Position numbers and translations under genes: made by a program. 64,000 nt of DNA from NCBI GenBank assembly GCA_947683425.1, contig CANTUQ010000050.1, positions 10,222,501 to 10,286,500 of the forward strand, in the 5' to 3' direction. The DNA is from Excoecaria cochinchinensis (taxonomy: Eukaryota > Streptophyta > Magnoliopsida > Malpighiales > Euphorbiaceae). Below, one piece after another: positions 46,746 through 56,846 of the stretch (position 1 is its first letter; each line of letters opens with the position of its first letter). The notes under the pieces are model-generated. The model searched no databases. It was not told the DNA's origin and saw only the letters and a list, made by a program, of their open reading frames with translations.

Positions 46746-49700
46746 CTAGTCCCAATTGGGCATAGCCCTAAGACCGAATGATCTCAAATGAGCTTCGTGC
46801 AGATTTGGGCGCAACTGTTTCGTCAAAGGATCTGCTACATTGTCTTCACTTGCTATCTTGCTGACCTTGACATCCCCACGATCAATGATTTCTCTGATCA
46901 GGTGGTACCTCCTGAGTATGTGTTTGGATTTCTGGTGTGACCGGGGCTCCTTGGCCTGTGCAATGGCCCCGTTGTTGTCACAAAAAATTTCTAATGGATC
47001 TAGGATGCTTGGGACCACTCCTAATCCAGAAATGAAATTTCTAATCCAAACAGCCTCTTTTGCAGCCTCACTTGCTGCAATATACTCAGATTCTGTAGTT
47101 GAGTCGGCAACGGTCTCTTGCTTTGAGCTTCTCCAGCTGACAGCAGCACCGTTTAAAACAAAAACGAATCCAGATTGCGATCTTGAGTCCTGAGTGCTGG
47201 TTTGAAAAGCAGCATCGGCATAGCCTTGTATGACGAGCTCTTCCTGACCACCATACACCAAGAAGTGATCCTTAGTCCTTCGTAGGTACTTTAGAATCCC
47301 TTTTACAGCAGACCAGTGCTTTTCACCAGGGTCTTGCTGAAACCTACTGGTTATACTCAGTGCATGAGCAACATCCAACCTAGTACATAACATAGCGTAC
47401 ATGATAGATCCAATAGCAGATGCATATGGGATTCTACTCATGTTGTCCCTTTCCTCTTTGGTTTTAGGGCACTGTTTTTTAGTTAAAGGAACTCCCAAAG
47501 CCAAAGGTATGTACCCTTTCTTTGAGTCTCCCATACTAAAACGCTTTAGTACCTTGTCTATGTACTTATCTTGACTTAGTCCCAATAGCCGATTCGATCT
47601 ATCTCTGTAGATCCGAATACCAAGTATTGTCTCAGCTTCACCTAAGTCTTTCATTGAGAAACATTTCCCCAACCATTGCTTAACCTTTTGCAATGTTGGA
47701 ATGTCATTCCCAATGAGAAGGATGTCGTCCACATACAGGACCAGAAATACTACTATGCTCCCACTAACCTTCTTGTATACACAAGGCTCATCTTCGTTCT
47801 TGACGAAGTCAAATTCTTTGACTGCCTCATCAAAACGAAGATTCCAACTTCGGGATGCTTGCTTTAATCCATAAATGGATTTCTGAAGCTTGCAAACCTT
47901 CTTAGGATGCTTGGGATTGACAAAACCTTCAGGTTGTGTCATATACACATCCTCAAGTAAATTTCCATTAAGGAAAGCAGTTTTGACATCCATTTGCCAT
48001 ATCTCATAATCATGATATGCAGCTATGGCAAGCAAGATCCTAATGGATTTGAGCATGACTACAGGCGAAAAGGTTTCATCATAGTCTACACCATGTGTTT
48101 GTCGAAAACCTTTCGCTACTAGTCTACCTTTGTAGGTCTTATCAGCTTTGAGTTTAAATAGCCACTTGCATTCAATTACTTTAGCACCTTCTGGTGGATC
48201 AACCAAGGTCCAAACCTGGTTATCGTACATTGATTGCATCTCGGATTTCATGGCTTCAAGCCAATTTTTCGAGTCTGGGCTTTCAATAGCTTCTCGGTAG
48301 GTAGTAGGATCCTCACGATCTACTAACTCAATAGTGTCACTGTCGGTGATTAGAAAACCATATCTCTCAATCCCCTGACGTACCCTACCGGACCTTCTAG
48401 GTACTTGTGCAATGGGTTCTTGTTCCACAATTGGTTGTGAACTTGATCCCATTTCCAACTCATCCTGTATAGGAGTTTGTGGCGTTTGAATTTCTCCAAG
48501 TTCTACTTTACTCCCACTGTCTTTCTTGAGAAGGAACTCCTTTTCCAAGAAAACAGCCTTGCGAGCAACAAATACTTTGTTCTCGGTTTGTGAGTAAAAG
48601 TAGTATCCCTTTGTTTCTTTGGGATAAGCCACAAATAAGCAGACAGTGGATTTGGACTCTAGTTTGTCAGATGTTAATTTCTTAACATGTGATTCACAGC
48701 CCCAAATCCTGAGAAATGACATATTGGGTTCTTTCCCAGTCCATACCTTGTATGGTGTCTTTTCAACTGCTTTAGTTGGAATACGGTTTAGTAGAAACGC
48801 AGCAGTTTCTAATGCATAGCCCCAAAAAGAGACAGGAAGATTTGCTTGACTCATCATAGATCGAACCATGTCCAATAGAGTTCGATTTCTCCTTTCGGAC
48901 ACACCATTCCATTGTGGTGTTCCAGGAGGAGTGAGCTGTGAAATAATACCACACTCTTTTAGATGACAGTCAAACTCTTGGCTTAAATATTCGCCACCTC
49001 GATCTGACCGAATGGCTTTTATACTTTTGCCAAGTTGGTTTTCTACTTCGTTTTTAAACACTTTGAATTTCTCAAAAGTTTCAGATTTATGCTTCATTAG
49101 ATAGACATGGCCATATCTACTGAAGTCATCTGTGAATGTCACGAAGTAGCTAAAACCACCTCTAGCATGTGTACTTAATGGTCCACATACATCGGTATGT
49201 ATTAGCTCCAATAAGCCATTAGTCCTCTCACCTTTCTTGTTAAAAGGACTCTTTGTCATTTTTCCATGCAAACATGGCTCGCATGTATCATAAGATTCTA
49301 AGTCAAATGACCCAAGCACTCCAGTTTTGTGGAGTCTTGAAATGCGTTTTTCGTTTGCATGTCCTAAACGACAATGCCAGAAGTAAGTAGGGTTTAACTC
49401 ATTTGATTTAACCCTCTTTGTATTAATGTTGTATATGGACTCTTTGTTTGATAGATCAAGGATATAAAGGCCATTTTGCAACATGGCATTGCCATATGAA
49501 ATGCCTTGGCGACGAATATGAGCATTGCCATTTTTAATAACAAAATCAAATTCATCCAAATCCAATAATGAAACTGAAATAATGTTTCTGCTCATAGCAG
49601 GCACATAATAACAATCTTTCAAAATTAAACAAAGTCCGGAAGGTAAAGTGAGTTGATAGTCGCCTATCTCCATGGCAGCAACTCGTGCTCCATTCCCCAC

Positions 49701-50708
49701 ACGGAGGTCCACTTCATTCTTCCCAAGTAATCTCCTATTTCTTAGCCCCTGCACATTTGAACAAATGTGAGAACCACAACCGGTATCTAGTACCCAAGTG
49801 GTAGAAATAGAAAGGTTAATTTCAACAACAAAAATACCTGAACTGGACGCCTTGGCTCCATTCTTTTTTTGTTCTTCCTTGAAGAGAGCGCAATTCTTCT
49901 TCCAATGCCCTATTTTGTTGCAATGGAAGCAAGTGCTCTCGCTCTCCTTGGGCTTTTGCGCCTTGGGCTTGGATTGGGCCTGAGGTGCGCTCCCATTTGA
50001 CTTGAACCGAGCCAGGTCATTCTTGGGTTTTGCCTTTCCCTTTCCTTTTCCCTTAGCCGGTCCCTTCTTAATGCCCCCTTGAACCATCAGTATGGGATTA
50101 GTCTTTCGAATGTTTTCTTCAGCATTCTTAAGCATCCCATGAAGCTCAGTAACTGACTTGTTCATCGCATGCATGTTATAATTCATTACAAATGGATCAT
50201 AATCATCAGCCAATGATCCTAAAATCAAGTCAGTAGCCAATTCCTTTGGTACTTGTACCTCAAGCTTCTCAAGAGTATCAAGATACCCTTTCATCTTGAG
50301 TACATGCGTACTAACAGGAGTACCTGCAGCCATCTTACAGGAAATTAAGGCCTTAGTTGTCACAAACCTCTCGTGACGAGCTTGCTCTTGGAACATCTCC
50401 TTTAAGTGCACCATGATCGCATACGCCTCTTGGTCCATAAATTGCTTTTGCAAGTCAGGCACCATAGTGGCTAGCATCAAACAGGTCACATCATTGGAGT
50501 CGCTCTTCTTGGTCTCAAAAGTTTCCCTTTGAACCGCAGAGGCGTTCCTTGCAGGTTCTTGAGGCAAGGGTGCATCCAAAACATACGACTTTTTCTCTTG
50601 CTTAAGAACTATCCTTAAGTTTCGAGACCAGTCTATGAAATTGGTGCCATTCAATTTGTCCTTTTCAAGGACCGATCGCAATGAGAAATTGTTGTTTGAA
50701 GATGCCAT
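46746..50708 (-). CDS. gag-pol: Gag-pol polyprotein of Copia C, intact
   Basis: One frame of 1,320 codons from ATG 50708 to the stop at 46746 encodes everything needed for retrotransposition. The N-terminal gag (UBN2-type, about 1-200) is followed by a basic GKGKGK stretch and a CCHC knuckle CFHCNKIGHWKKNC (260-273). Aspartic protease has its active-site Asp308 in VLDTGCGSH. GAG-pre-integrase and integrase follow (about 430-700: RLGHA, CEPCLHGK, HTDVCGP, IRSDRGGEY, GVSERRNR). Copia reverse transcriptase has MDVKTAFLNG and LYVDDILLIG. The C-terminal RNase H has YADAAFQ and DSTTESEY. All catalytic motifs checked are present and there is no stop or frameshift. The frame ends 15 bp before the 3' LTR. 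Expression depends on the LTR promoter; transcription was not testable here. Confidence 0.95.
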   Translation of the reverse strand: MASSNNNFSLRSVLEKDKLNGTNFIDWSRNLRIVLKQEKKSYVLDAPLPQEPARNASAVQRETFETKKSDSNDVTCLMLATMVPDLQKQFMDQEAYAIMVHLKEMFQEQARHERFVTTKALISCKMAAGTPVSTHVLKMKGYLDTLEKLEVQVPKELATDLILGSLADDYDPFVMNYNMHAMNKSVTELHGMLKNAEENIRKTNPILMVQGGIKKGPAKGKGKGKAKPKNDLARFKSNGSAPQAQSKPKAQKPKESESTCFHCNKIGHWKKNCALFKEEQKKNGAKASSSGIFVVEINLSISTTWVLDTGCGSHICSNVQGLRNRRLLGKNEVDLRVGNGARVAAMEIGDYQLTLPSGLCLILKDCYYVPAMSRNIISVSLLDLDEFDFVIKNGNAHIRRQGISYGNAMLQNGLYILDLSNKESIYNINTKRVKSNELNPTYFWHCRLGHANEKRISRLHKTGVLGSFDLESYDTCEPCLHGKMTKSPFNKKGERTNGLLELIHTDVCGPLSTHARGGFSYFVTFTDDFSRYGHVYLMKHKSETFEKFKVFKNEVENQLGKSIKAIRSDRGGEYLSQEFDCHLKECGIISQLTPPGTPQWNGVSERRNRTLLDMVRSMMSQANLPVSFWGYALETAAFLLNRIPTKAVEKTPYKVWTGKEPNMSFLRIWGCESHVKKLTSDKLESKSTVCLFVAYPKETKGYYFYSQTENKVFVARKAVFLEKEFLLKKDSGSKVELGEIQTPQTPIQDELEMGSSSQPIVEQEPIAQVPRRSGRVRQGIERYGFLITDSDTIELVDREDPTTYREAIESPDSKNWLEAMKSEMQSMYDNQVWTLVDPPEGAKVIECKWLFKLKADKTYKGRLVAKGFRQTHGVDYDETFSPVVMLKSIRILLAIAAYHDYEIWQMDVKTAFLNGNLLEDVYMTQPEGFVNPKHPKKVCKLQKSIYGLKQASRSWNLRFDEAVKEFDFVKNEDEPCVYKKVSGSIVVFLVLYVDDILLIGNDIPTLQKVKQWLGKCFSMKDLGEAETILGIRIYRDRSNRLLGLSQDKYIDKVLKRFSMGDSKKGYIPLALGVPLTKKQCPKTKEERDNMSRIPYASAIGSIMYAMLCTRLDVAHALSITSRFQQDPGEKHWSAVKGILKYLRRTKDHFLVYGGQEELVIQGYADAAFQTSTQDSRSQSGFVFVLNGAAVSWRSSKQETVADSTTESEYIAASEAAKEAVWIRNFISGLGVVPSILDPLEIFCDNNGAIAQAKEPRSHQKSKHILRRYHLIREIIDRGDVKVSKIASEDNVADPLTKQLRPNLHEAHLRSFGLRAMPNWD

Positions 50709-52460
50709 TTTTCAATCTACAATAAAATTTAGCAAGATTAAATGAGGTCTTATTAATTAATCCCACAAACCGAATTAATATCCCTTTAAATAATTCGCGT
50801 TAGTGATTTAATGTGGGCCAAGATCCACTTTTCACAACAACCTTATTAGTCAAGCTGAGCTTGTACACCTAACAAGTTAAGTTACTTAGGTAGGATAACT
50901 CCAATCATGACTCGTTCATGACTCTTGGATCAAATGGGCTAACATCTTAAGATGTTATAGCACAAACCCATTTATTAGTTGCCTAGGTCCGGGCATCCCT
51001 TTCCATGTTAAGTCCAACCTACATTCACAACTCATGCCTCACAAAGATAATCGGGCGCATCTAGGACTCCTAGTCTACGTTACCGATGATCGATGCCTTG
51101 ACATGTTTCGAATTAGGAAGGCAACTTTGTGACTTACTATTTTTAGGGATTCATTTTATTACGGCTTACATGGCATACGCTTTGTCATCCATTCATAGCA
51201 TGCATGTATAAATAATTGCATAAAGTAAAGCGTGACAAACATGGGCCCATAAAACCTACAATTAAGATTCTATACTATTACACAAGAATCTTCGAGTTGG
51301 GCTTCACCTTGATTTACAAAGTCTTCAAGTAAATTCTATTCTAAGAAATAAATGAAACTTTTACAATAATACATAATGGCTCGCAGGCCATAATTAATTA
51401 CAAAAACCCAGGGCCCATGAATGCACCATGCATATCCATTTATCACACCAAACAAGCAAATTAATATACATAACATTCATGGATCAAACAAAGTCCAATT
51501 TTAATTAAATTAGCCAAGCCCATTAATGGAAATTGTGTACTTGAACCTTTAAGAGATGACCCCGTGATGGGCCTGGGCCGAAACCCAATGGACTAAATCC
51601 TCTTATTGAATAAGTTCTCTTAAAAGCCCAAAACACATACTAGTTAGATTTGTGCCATAAATCAACTCTAGTGTTATTTCCAATTTTGCCATTTTTAATT
51701 TTATGTCATTCAGCCCATAAACATTAAAAATACATATAATATGTACCAACATGAATTAAAGCATAAAATCATGAAGAACATATATATAAAAACATGGCAT
51801 ACATATAAAAACAAACAAACAACAAAAACTAGTTGTTTAATGCTTATGTGATGCCAAAAATGCACAAACACTTAAATCAATTTTATGAGTCATTTAATAA
51901 TCTAAATAAGGTCATAAATATTGATTTAACATTCTGTACCAATCTGATCTAAATGTGTTTTTACCATTTTAATCAAATCAAAACAAACAATGTTGATTAA
52001 ACATGTAACAAACACAAACTAGTCATGTTTTAAGTGATTTTAAAATTAATCAATTAAATTGTCATGGACCAGAATTAAAACCATATTTAAATAATGTCCA
52101 GACCTGATATTTAATATTTTAAAAACACTTACAAACATGCCAAAACCAATTTTACATTTAATATATAAAACTAGTTGTTAAAATTTCAATTAACATGCCA
52201 TAATGCACCTAGTTTTAACATCAACATGTACCATCAGGTATACATAATTAAATCCGACAATTAACAGCCCCTAAACAACCTTAGGACATTATATTAACAT
52301 GTCATATTAATTATAATACCTATATAATCAATTAAAATCGTTTTTAGACCAAAACAATGCAAAAAACTCAAAACAGAAAATTTCAGCATTGCATGTATTA
52401 AAAGTAACGATTTTTAATTAATTATTTCATGCATCTAAAGCACTAAAATAAGCATGTTTA
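50709..52460 (-). other. Untranslated leader of Copia C
   Basis: About 1.75 kb between the primer site and the gag ATG, AT-rich and without a convincing gene. Probably leader and packaging region. Confidence 0.6.
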
Positions 52461-52473
52461 GGCTCTGATACCA
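52461..52473 (-). promoter_or_regulatory. Primer binding site of Copia C (initiator Met tRNA)
   Basis: The minus strand reads TGGTATCAGAGCC, one base inside the 5' LTR. It fixes the element's orientation. Confidence 0.92.
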
Positions 52474-52474
52474 C

Positions 52475-54380
52475 TGATGGAATATGTCATGGTATGTGTA
52501 TGATGATCACGCAGCGGAAAACAAAAAAAATTTGATCATACATGCCAAACAATTCCATGACAAGAATCGGAAACATGCAATTTTAGGGTTTTAATAACTT
52601 ACAACTTTAGATGCCTTTCAAATTGAATTTGATGATGACCAGCAATTTAGATGATCTTGTCCACCTTAGATGTTCACCACCAATGCCAAGGAACAGCCTT
52701 TTTCGCCACTCCTCTCTATTCTCACACACACACTTGCAAAGACGGCTCAAAACCGAAAGTGCTAGCTTACTAAATATGTATTGTGTAATAGAATTAGTTT
52801 GAAGCCACAAGACTTGATCTTGTCCTTCTACTATGTGTAAAGAATGCTCAAAGTCACAAGCAAGCAAGGAAGAATCCTTCTCCTTGTGTAATTCGGCCAA
52901 GAAAAAAAAAAATGAGAGAGAGAGATATGTTTCACGCAAAAACCTAGCCTCTCTTATTAGGTCTCTTTCTTTTTTTCTTTTATCTTTTCTATATTTTGTA
53001 TATTATCTTTTTGGCAAGTATTTGATTTGAATTTCAATTACTTTTAAATAATCTGATTCAAACTCAAAATCCTTCCTAAAGATAAGTAACACAATTTATT
53101 TCAAACTCACTTTTGAATTCAAAATTCAAATTAATTTGAAATATTACCTTAACATATATTTAATCAAATATACAATCACTTAATCATGTGCTGAAATTCC
53201 ATTGTATATCATACTTGGAATTTCGGCTAGGACATGGTAATTATTAGGTGATTTAATTTGACTTAAATACCACTAGGATTTAATACTCAATTAACTTAAT
53301 TGATTTAATTAATCAATTGAAATTAATCCTATGTGGGCCGAATATTCTCTCTCTCATGGACCAAGGTCCAATAGCAATTTAAATATCCATTACATACATT
53401 AATTTGACTTTAATTAAAAGCCCAAATTAATGCCCAATACATTATTTAAATATTTTAAGCCCAATGCTTTGTGTGCGATCCTATAGGTCCATTTAATATT
53501 GGCAATGAATTAAGAATTAATTCAAAGGCTATATATATTCTCTAGCAAGATATTATAGCATTCCAAATTAAATGAAAATGCAATTGGCATTTAGTGACCT
53601 AATGCAATTTTATATAGTCCCTTACCCATAAATATCAGAATTAATATAAGGCATGGAACTAGTCATCCTTATATGTAAGTTAATTCCTTTCTTGATATTC
53701 CAGTGACACTGAACTCTCAGATAAATAATGGTTACTCATTATTTCATCTCGGTATGGCCATACACTTCTCAGTTCACTGATCAAGTGGCCGATGATATTT
53801 TCTCTCTTATAGAGAGGGGTAATCCCTTCACTTCTCTCATGCTCTCTAACATGAATCAATGCATACCCAAGCATACCCATACTTGTCACTCAGTTACGAG
53901 CACGTTAGGTGTATGTCAAAGTACACAGTAATTCATAAAGAGTTTCATAGAGATTTTAGGTCTAAGAACTCCGATACAAAACTTGCATATGAGAAACACT
54001 TATGACTTGTACCATGTAGTGTTCTCATGTGTGGATCGTATCCAAATACCATGTTACAAACATGTATCTATGATCTCTGATTGACACTTTTGTCCTTATG
54101 ATCCGTAAGACAGAACTCAACTAATCAGAGAGAGCATACTAGTCTTAATTCATTTGTTATTCCCATAACAATGACTGATTAGGGATATTTAGAATGAAGT
54201 CTCATTTGTTTCAAGGTCTTACAACCATGTGCCTCACACATGATAACTTAAACTGAAACAACATTCTTGGATAGTTCTATCAATTGACATGCACAGGAAT
54301 ACAATGGATAAAACAAAATGCCTCATTTATTAACTAAAGTGTTTTATTACAATGTATTGGGGCTAGGACTTACACTAACA
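52475..54380 (-). repeat. 5' LTR of Copia C
   Basis: 1,906 bp, the same length as the 3' LTR. It should contain the promoter acting leftward. Confidence 0.92.
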
Positions 54381-54485
54381 AAATCTCCAAGTCCTCTGAG
54401 GAGGCAAAATCTCAAAGCCCTCTGAGGAGGCAAAACCTTTAAGCCCTATGAGGAGGCAAATCTCGAAGCCCTCTGAGGAGGCATC
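54381..54485 (+). repeat. Tandem array 2 in element B, right part (four copies)
   Basis: Continuation of the 26-bp array of 44517-44825 after the Copia C insertion, starting with the duplicated AAATC. The last copies are more diverged (AAGCCCTCTGAGG, AAGCCCTATGAGG). Confidence 0.88.
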
Positions 54486-54611
54486 TCTTTATCCAACTCC
54501 CGGCAAGAAAGCAGGGTCTCAGCCACAGGTATGTAATCCCCTCTCTCTTCCTCTTTGAATTTTGGCTCACCTAGGTGTCTATGCACTAGCTTCTCCAAAA
54601 TTGGGGGCAAC

Positions 54612-55775
54612 TGTAGACACCGGGTCCCGAGTCCGGCATAAAATGAAAAAAAAGTGATTTCTGGATCCTTGATAATTCCCTCCAAAAAAAATTATATATA
54701 TATGTAATAAATATATAAATATGTGTGTGAAATTAAAAATTAATTAGTTAATTTTGCTAGTTAATTAAGTAATTAATATTATTGTGTTGACTAAAGTGCA
54801 TGTAAAATTAAAGTTTAAAGTGTAATTAATTAGATAAATTATGTATTAAGTAGATTAATTATATCAATGTGTAATGTATGTAATGTTTAATTAATTAATG
54901 TATTAATGTGTAATGTGTAATTGATGTATAATGTTTGATTAAATTAATGTGTGTGTATTAATTTGAATTAAGTGAGATTAATTAAAAAGAAGAAAATGAG
55001 GGAATTATGGAGGAAATTATCCTTGTGCCCTTAGCCCTAATTTAGGGGTATAAGTAGAAAAAGATGAGAAAAATTAAAGGGGGGTCGGCAGATCAAAAGA
55101 AAGAAAAAGAAAGGAAAAGAGGGGGCTCTCTCGGATGGGAACAAGAAAAGAAAAGAAATAGAAAAGAGAAAAGAGAGAAAAGACACAGAGAGAGCAAGAG
55201 GGGGCTCGGCAGATCAAAGAAAGAAGACCAAGAAAAGAAAAGAAAAAAGAGAAAGAAAAGAAAGAGAGCAAGAACAGATGAGGGTGAGGCCGGCCATAAG
55301 ACTAGGAGCAAAGAAATAGAAAGTGAGAAAAGAAGAATAGAAAGAAAAGAGAGAGTGAAAGAGTGAGTGAGTGAAAGAAATAGAAAGTGAGAAAAGAGAG
55401 AAAGAAAGCCAAATAAGGAAAGAAGAGAGGAAAGCCCAGGCGCCGGAGAGAAGGAAAAAGAGGAGAAAAGAGAGAGAGAGGAGGCGAGGCCTCCGCCGGC
55501 CAACCACCGCCGCGCACGGCGGCACGCGCCCCACCGGAAGAACCACCACATCCGGGCGCACCCAGTCGTAGCCGCCGTTTCCCCATCGGACTCCGGCAGC
55601 CGCGCGTGAGGGAGAAGGATCCGGACCGTTGAAGCGCGTTTTTCGGCGACGGTGGACCTCCGATCGGCTCGTGGACACCGCCGGTGAGACCCTGTGACGA
55701 CGATCTACACTCCGGTGGTGGAGGTGACGGCCACCCTTGCTCCGGCGACAGTAAGCCCTTCTTTTCCTTATTTTA

Positions 55776-55806
<31 letters not shown>

Positions 55807-55843
55807 ATATATATATATATATTTTATTTATTTTCTGTTTTTA

Positions 55844-55885
<42 letters not shown>

Positions 55886-56846
55886 GTTGTTGTCTAATTT
55901 GTGTTAATTTTATGTTGATGTTATTATTTAATTGATTTGTGATTATTTAATTTTATATTTATTATTATCATTATTATTATTATTATTATTATCATTATTG
56001 ATTATTGTTATTATTATTGTTATTTATTTATGCAATTATTTATGTATTCATTTACTTATTTATTTAGAAATATGTAATTACTATTTTAATGCATTTTATG
56101 TATTTGTGGTCTGTAATAATAAAATGATTTTCGACCGCTCTTAAAAAGAACCACCACACAAATGTTTTCTACCAAAAAGAATGTTTGTTAAATAAAACTG
56201 GACCAATGTCCTATTTTACCCAATAAAATCATCACATAAAAATTGTTTTCCATAATGAATGCATGCGAGGACCAATGTCTTCATTGTTAATGAATAACCC
56301 GTTTTATGCATGTATTGCACATTTACAAATGAGGGTTGTATTCTGCCCTTAGTATTATTGTAAATTTATTTCATGCTTTAATGCTATTTTATTTTATGCT
56401 CTTAAATGGATGAATGTGCTTTAATTTAAATTGCATCGTGTGGAGAGAGAGCGAATCAATGTTAATTAAAATTTGATCATAAAATAATCAAGGTAGAAAT
56501 AGATGAGAAATCCCGAACCCAGCTCTGGTCTTTGGGCTCAAGAGGTTAGAGGTCATCCTTCAAGATACTTCTTGAGTCACGAGGCTTTAGCGCTAATCCT
56601 AGGCTCCTTAGGGTGAGGTGTACACCTTCCATGATCCCTCTGGCTGGCCCAAAATGGATACCAAGCGCAGTCTTAGGCTCTCCGAGGCGAGAGAAACTTT
56701 CCCAATGTTCTATTGGGTGGCGACTCCATGAAATCTCCTTGTTGCCCAACATAGACGCACTTGCGATTTATCGCAAGCTGTTGACGGACCCACAATTGCC
56801 CGATCGCCCTCGAGCGGGCGGCGCACGGGATCCGGCGCGCGTCACA
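54612..56846 (+). repeat. 3' LTR of element B
   Basis: TGTAGACACC to GCGCGTCACA, 2,235 bp, followed by ACCAG. It matches 38481-40720 closely. Confidence 0.88.

Larger units (their letters stand above)
44826..54380 (-). mobile_element. Element C: young, apparently intact Ty1/Copia retrotransposon
   Basis: It is flanked by a perfect 5-bp duplication AAATC (44821-44825 and 54381-54385). The two LTRs are each 1,906 bp (5' LTR 54380-52475, 3' LTR 46731-44826 in element orientation). Primer site, a 1.75-kb leader (52460-50709), a single uninterrupted gag-pol frame and a polypurine tract are all present. I count about five substitutions between the LTRs by eye (for example at 44868/52517, 45046/52695 and 46671/54320), which implies very recent insertion. 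It is the innermost and youngest layer of the nest. Confidence 0.93.
38481..56846 (+). mobile_element. Element B: Tat-like LTR retrotransposon with little coding capacity (LARD-like), split by Copia C
   Basis: It is flanked by a perfect 5-bp duplication ACCAG (38476-38480 and 56847-56851). The LTRs are 2,240 bp (38481-40720) and 2,235 bp (54612-56846). An Arg-tRNA-like primer site follows the 5' LTR and a G-rich tract (TTGGGGGCAAC) precedes the 3' LTR. Excluding Copia C the internal region is about 4.3 kb and holds only remnants of gag/pol, A-rich tracts, GTGAAAACC / GTGAAAATCC motifs as seen 3' of pol in Tat elements, and two tandem arrays. It must have relied on proteins from other elements (inference). 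Confidence 0.88.
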
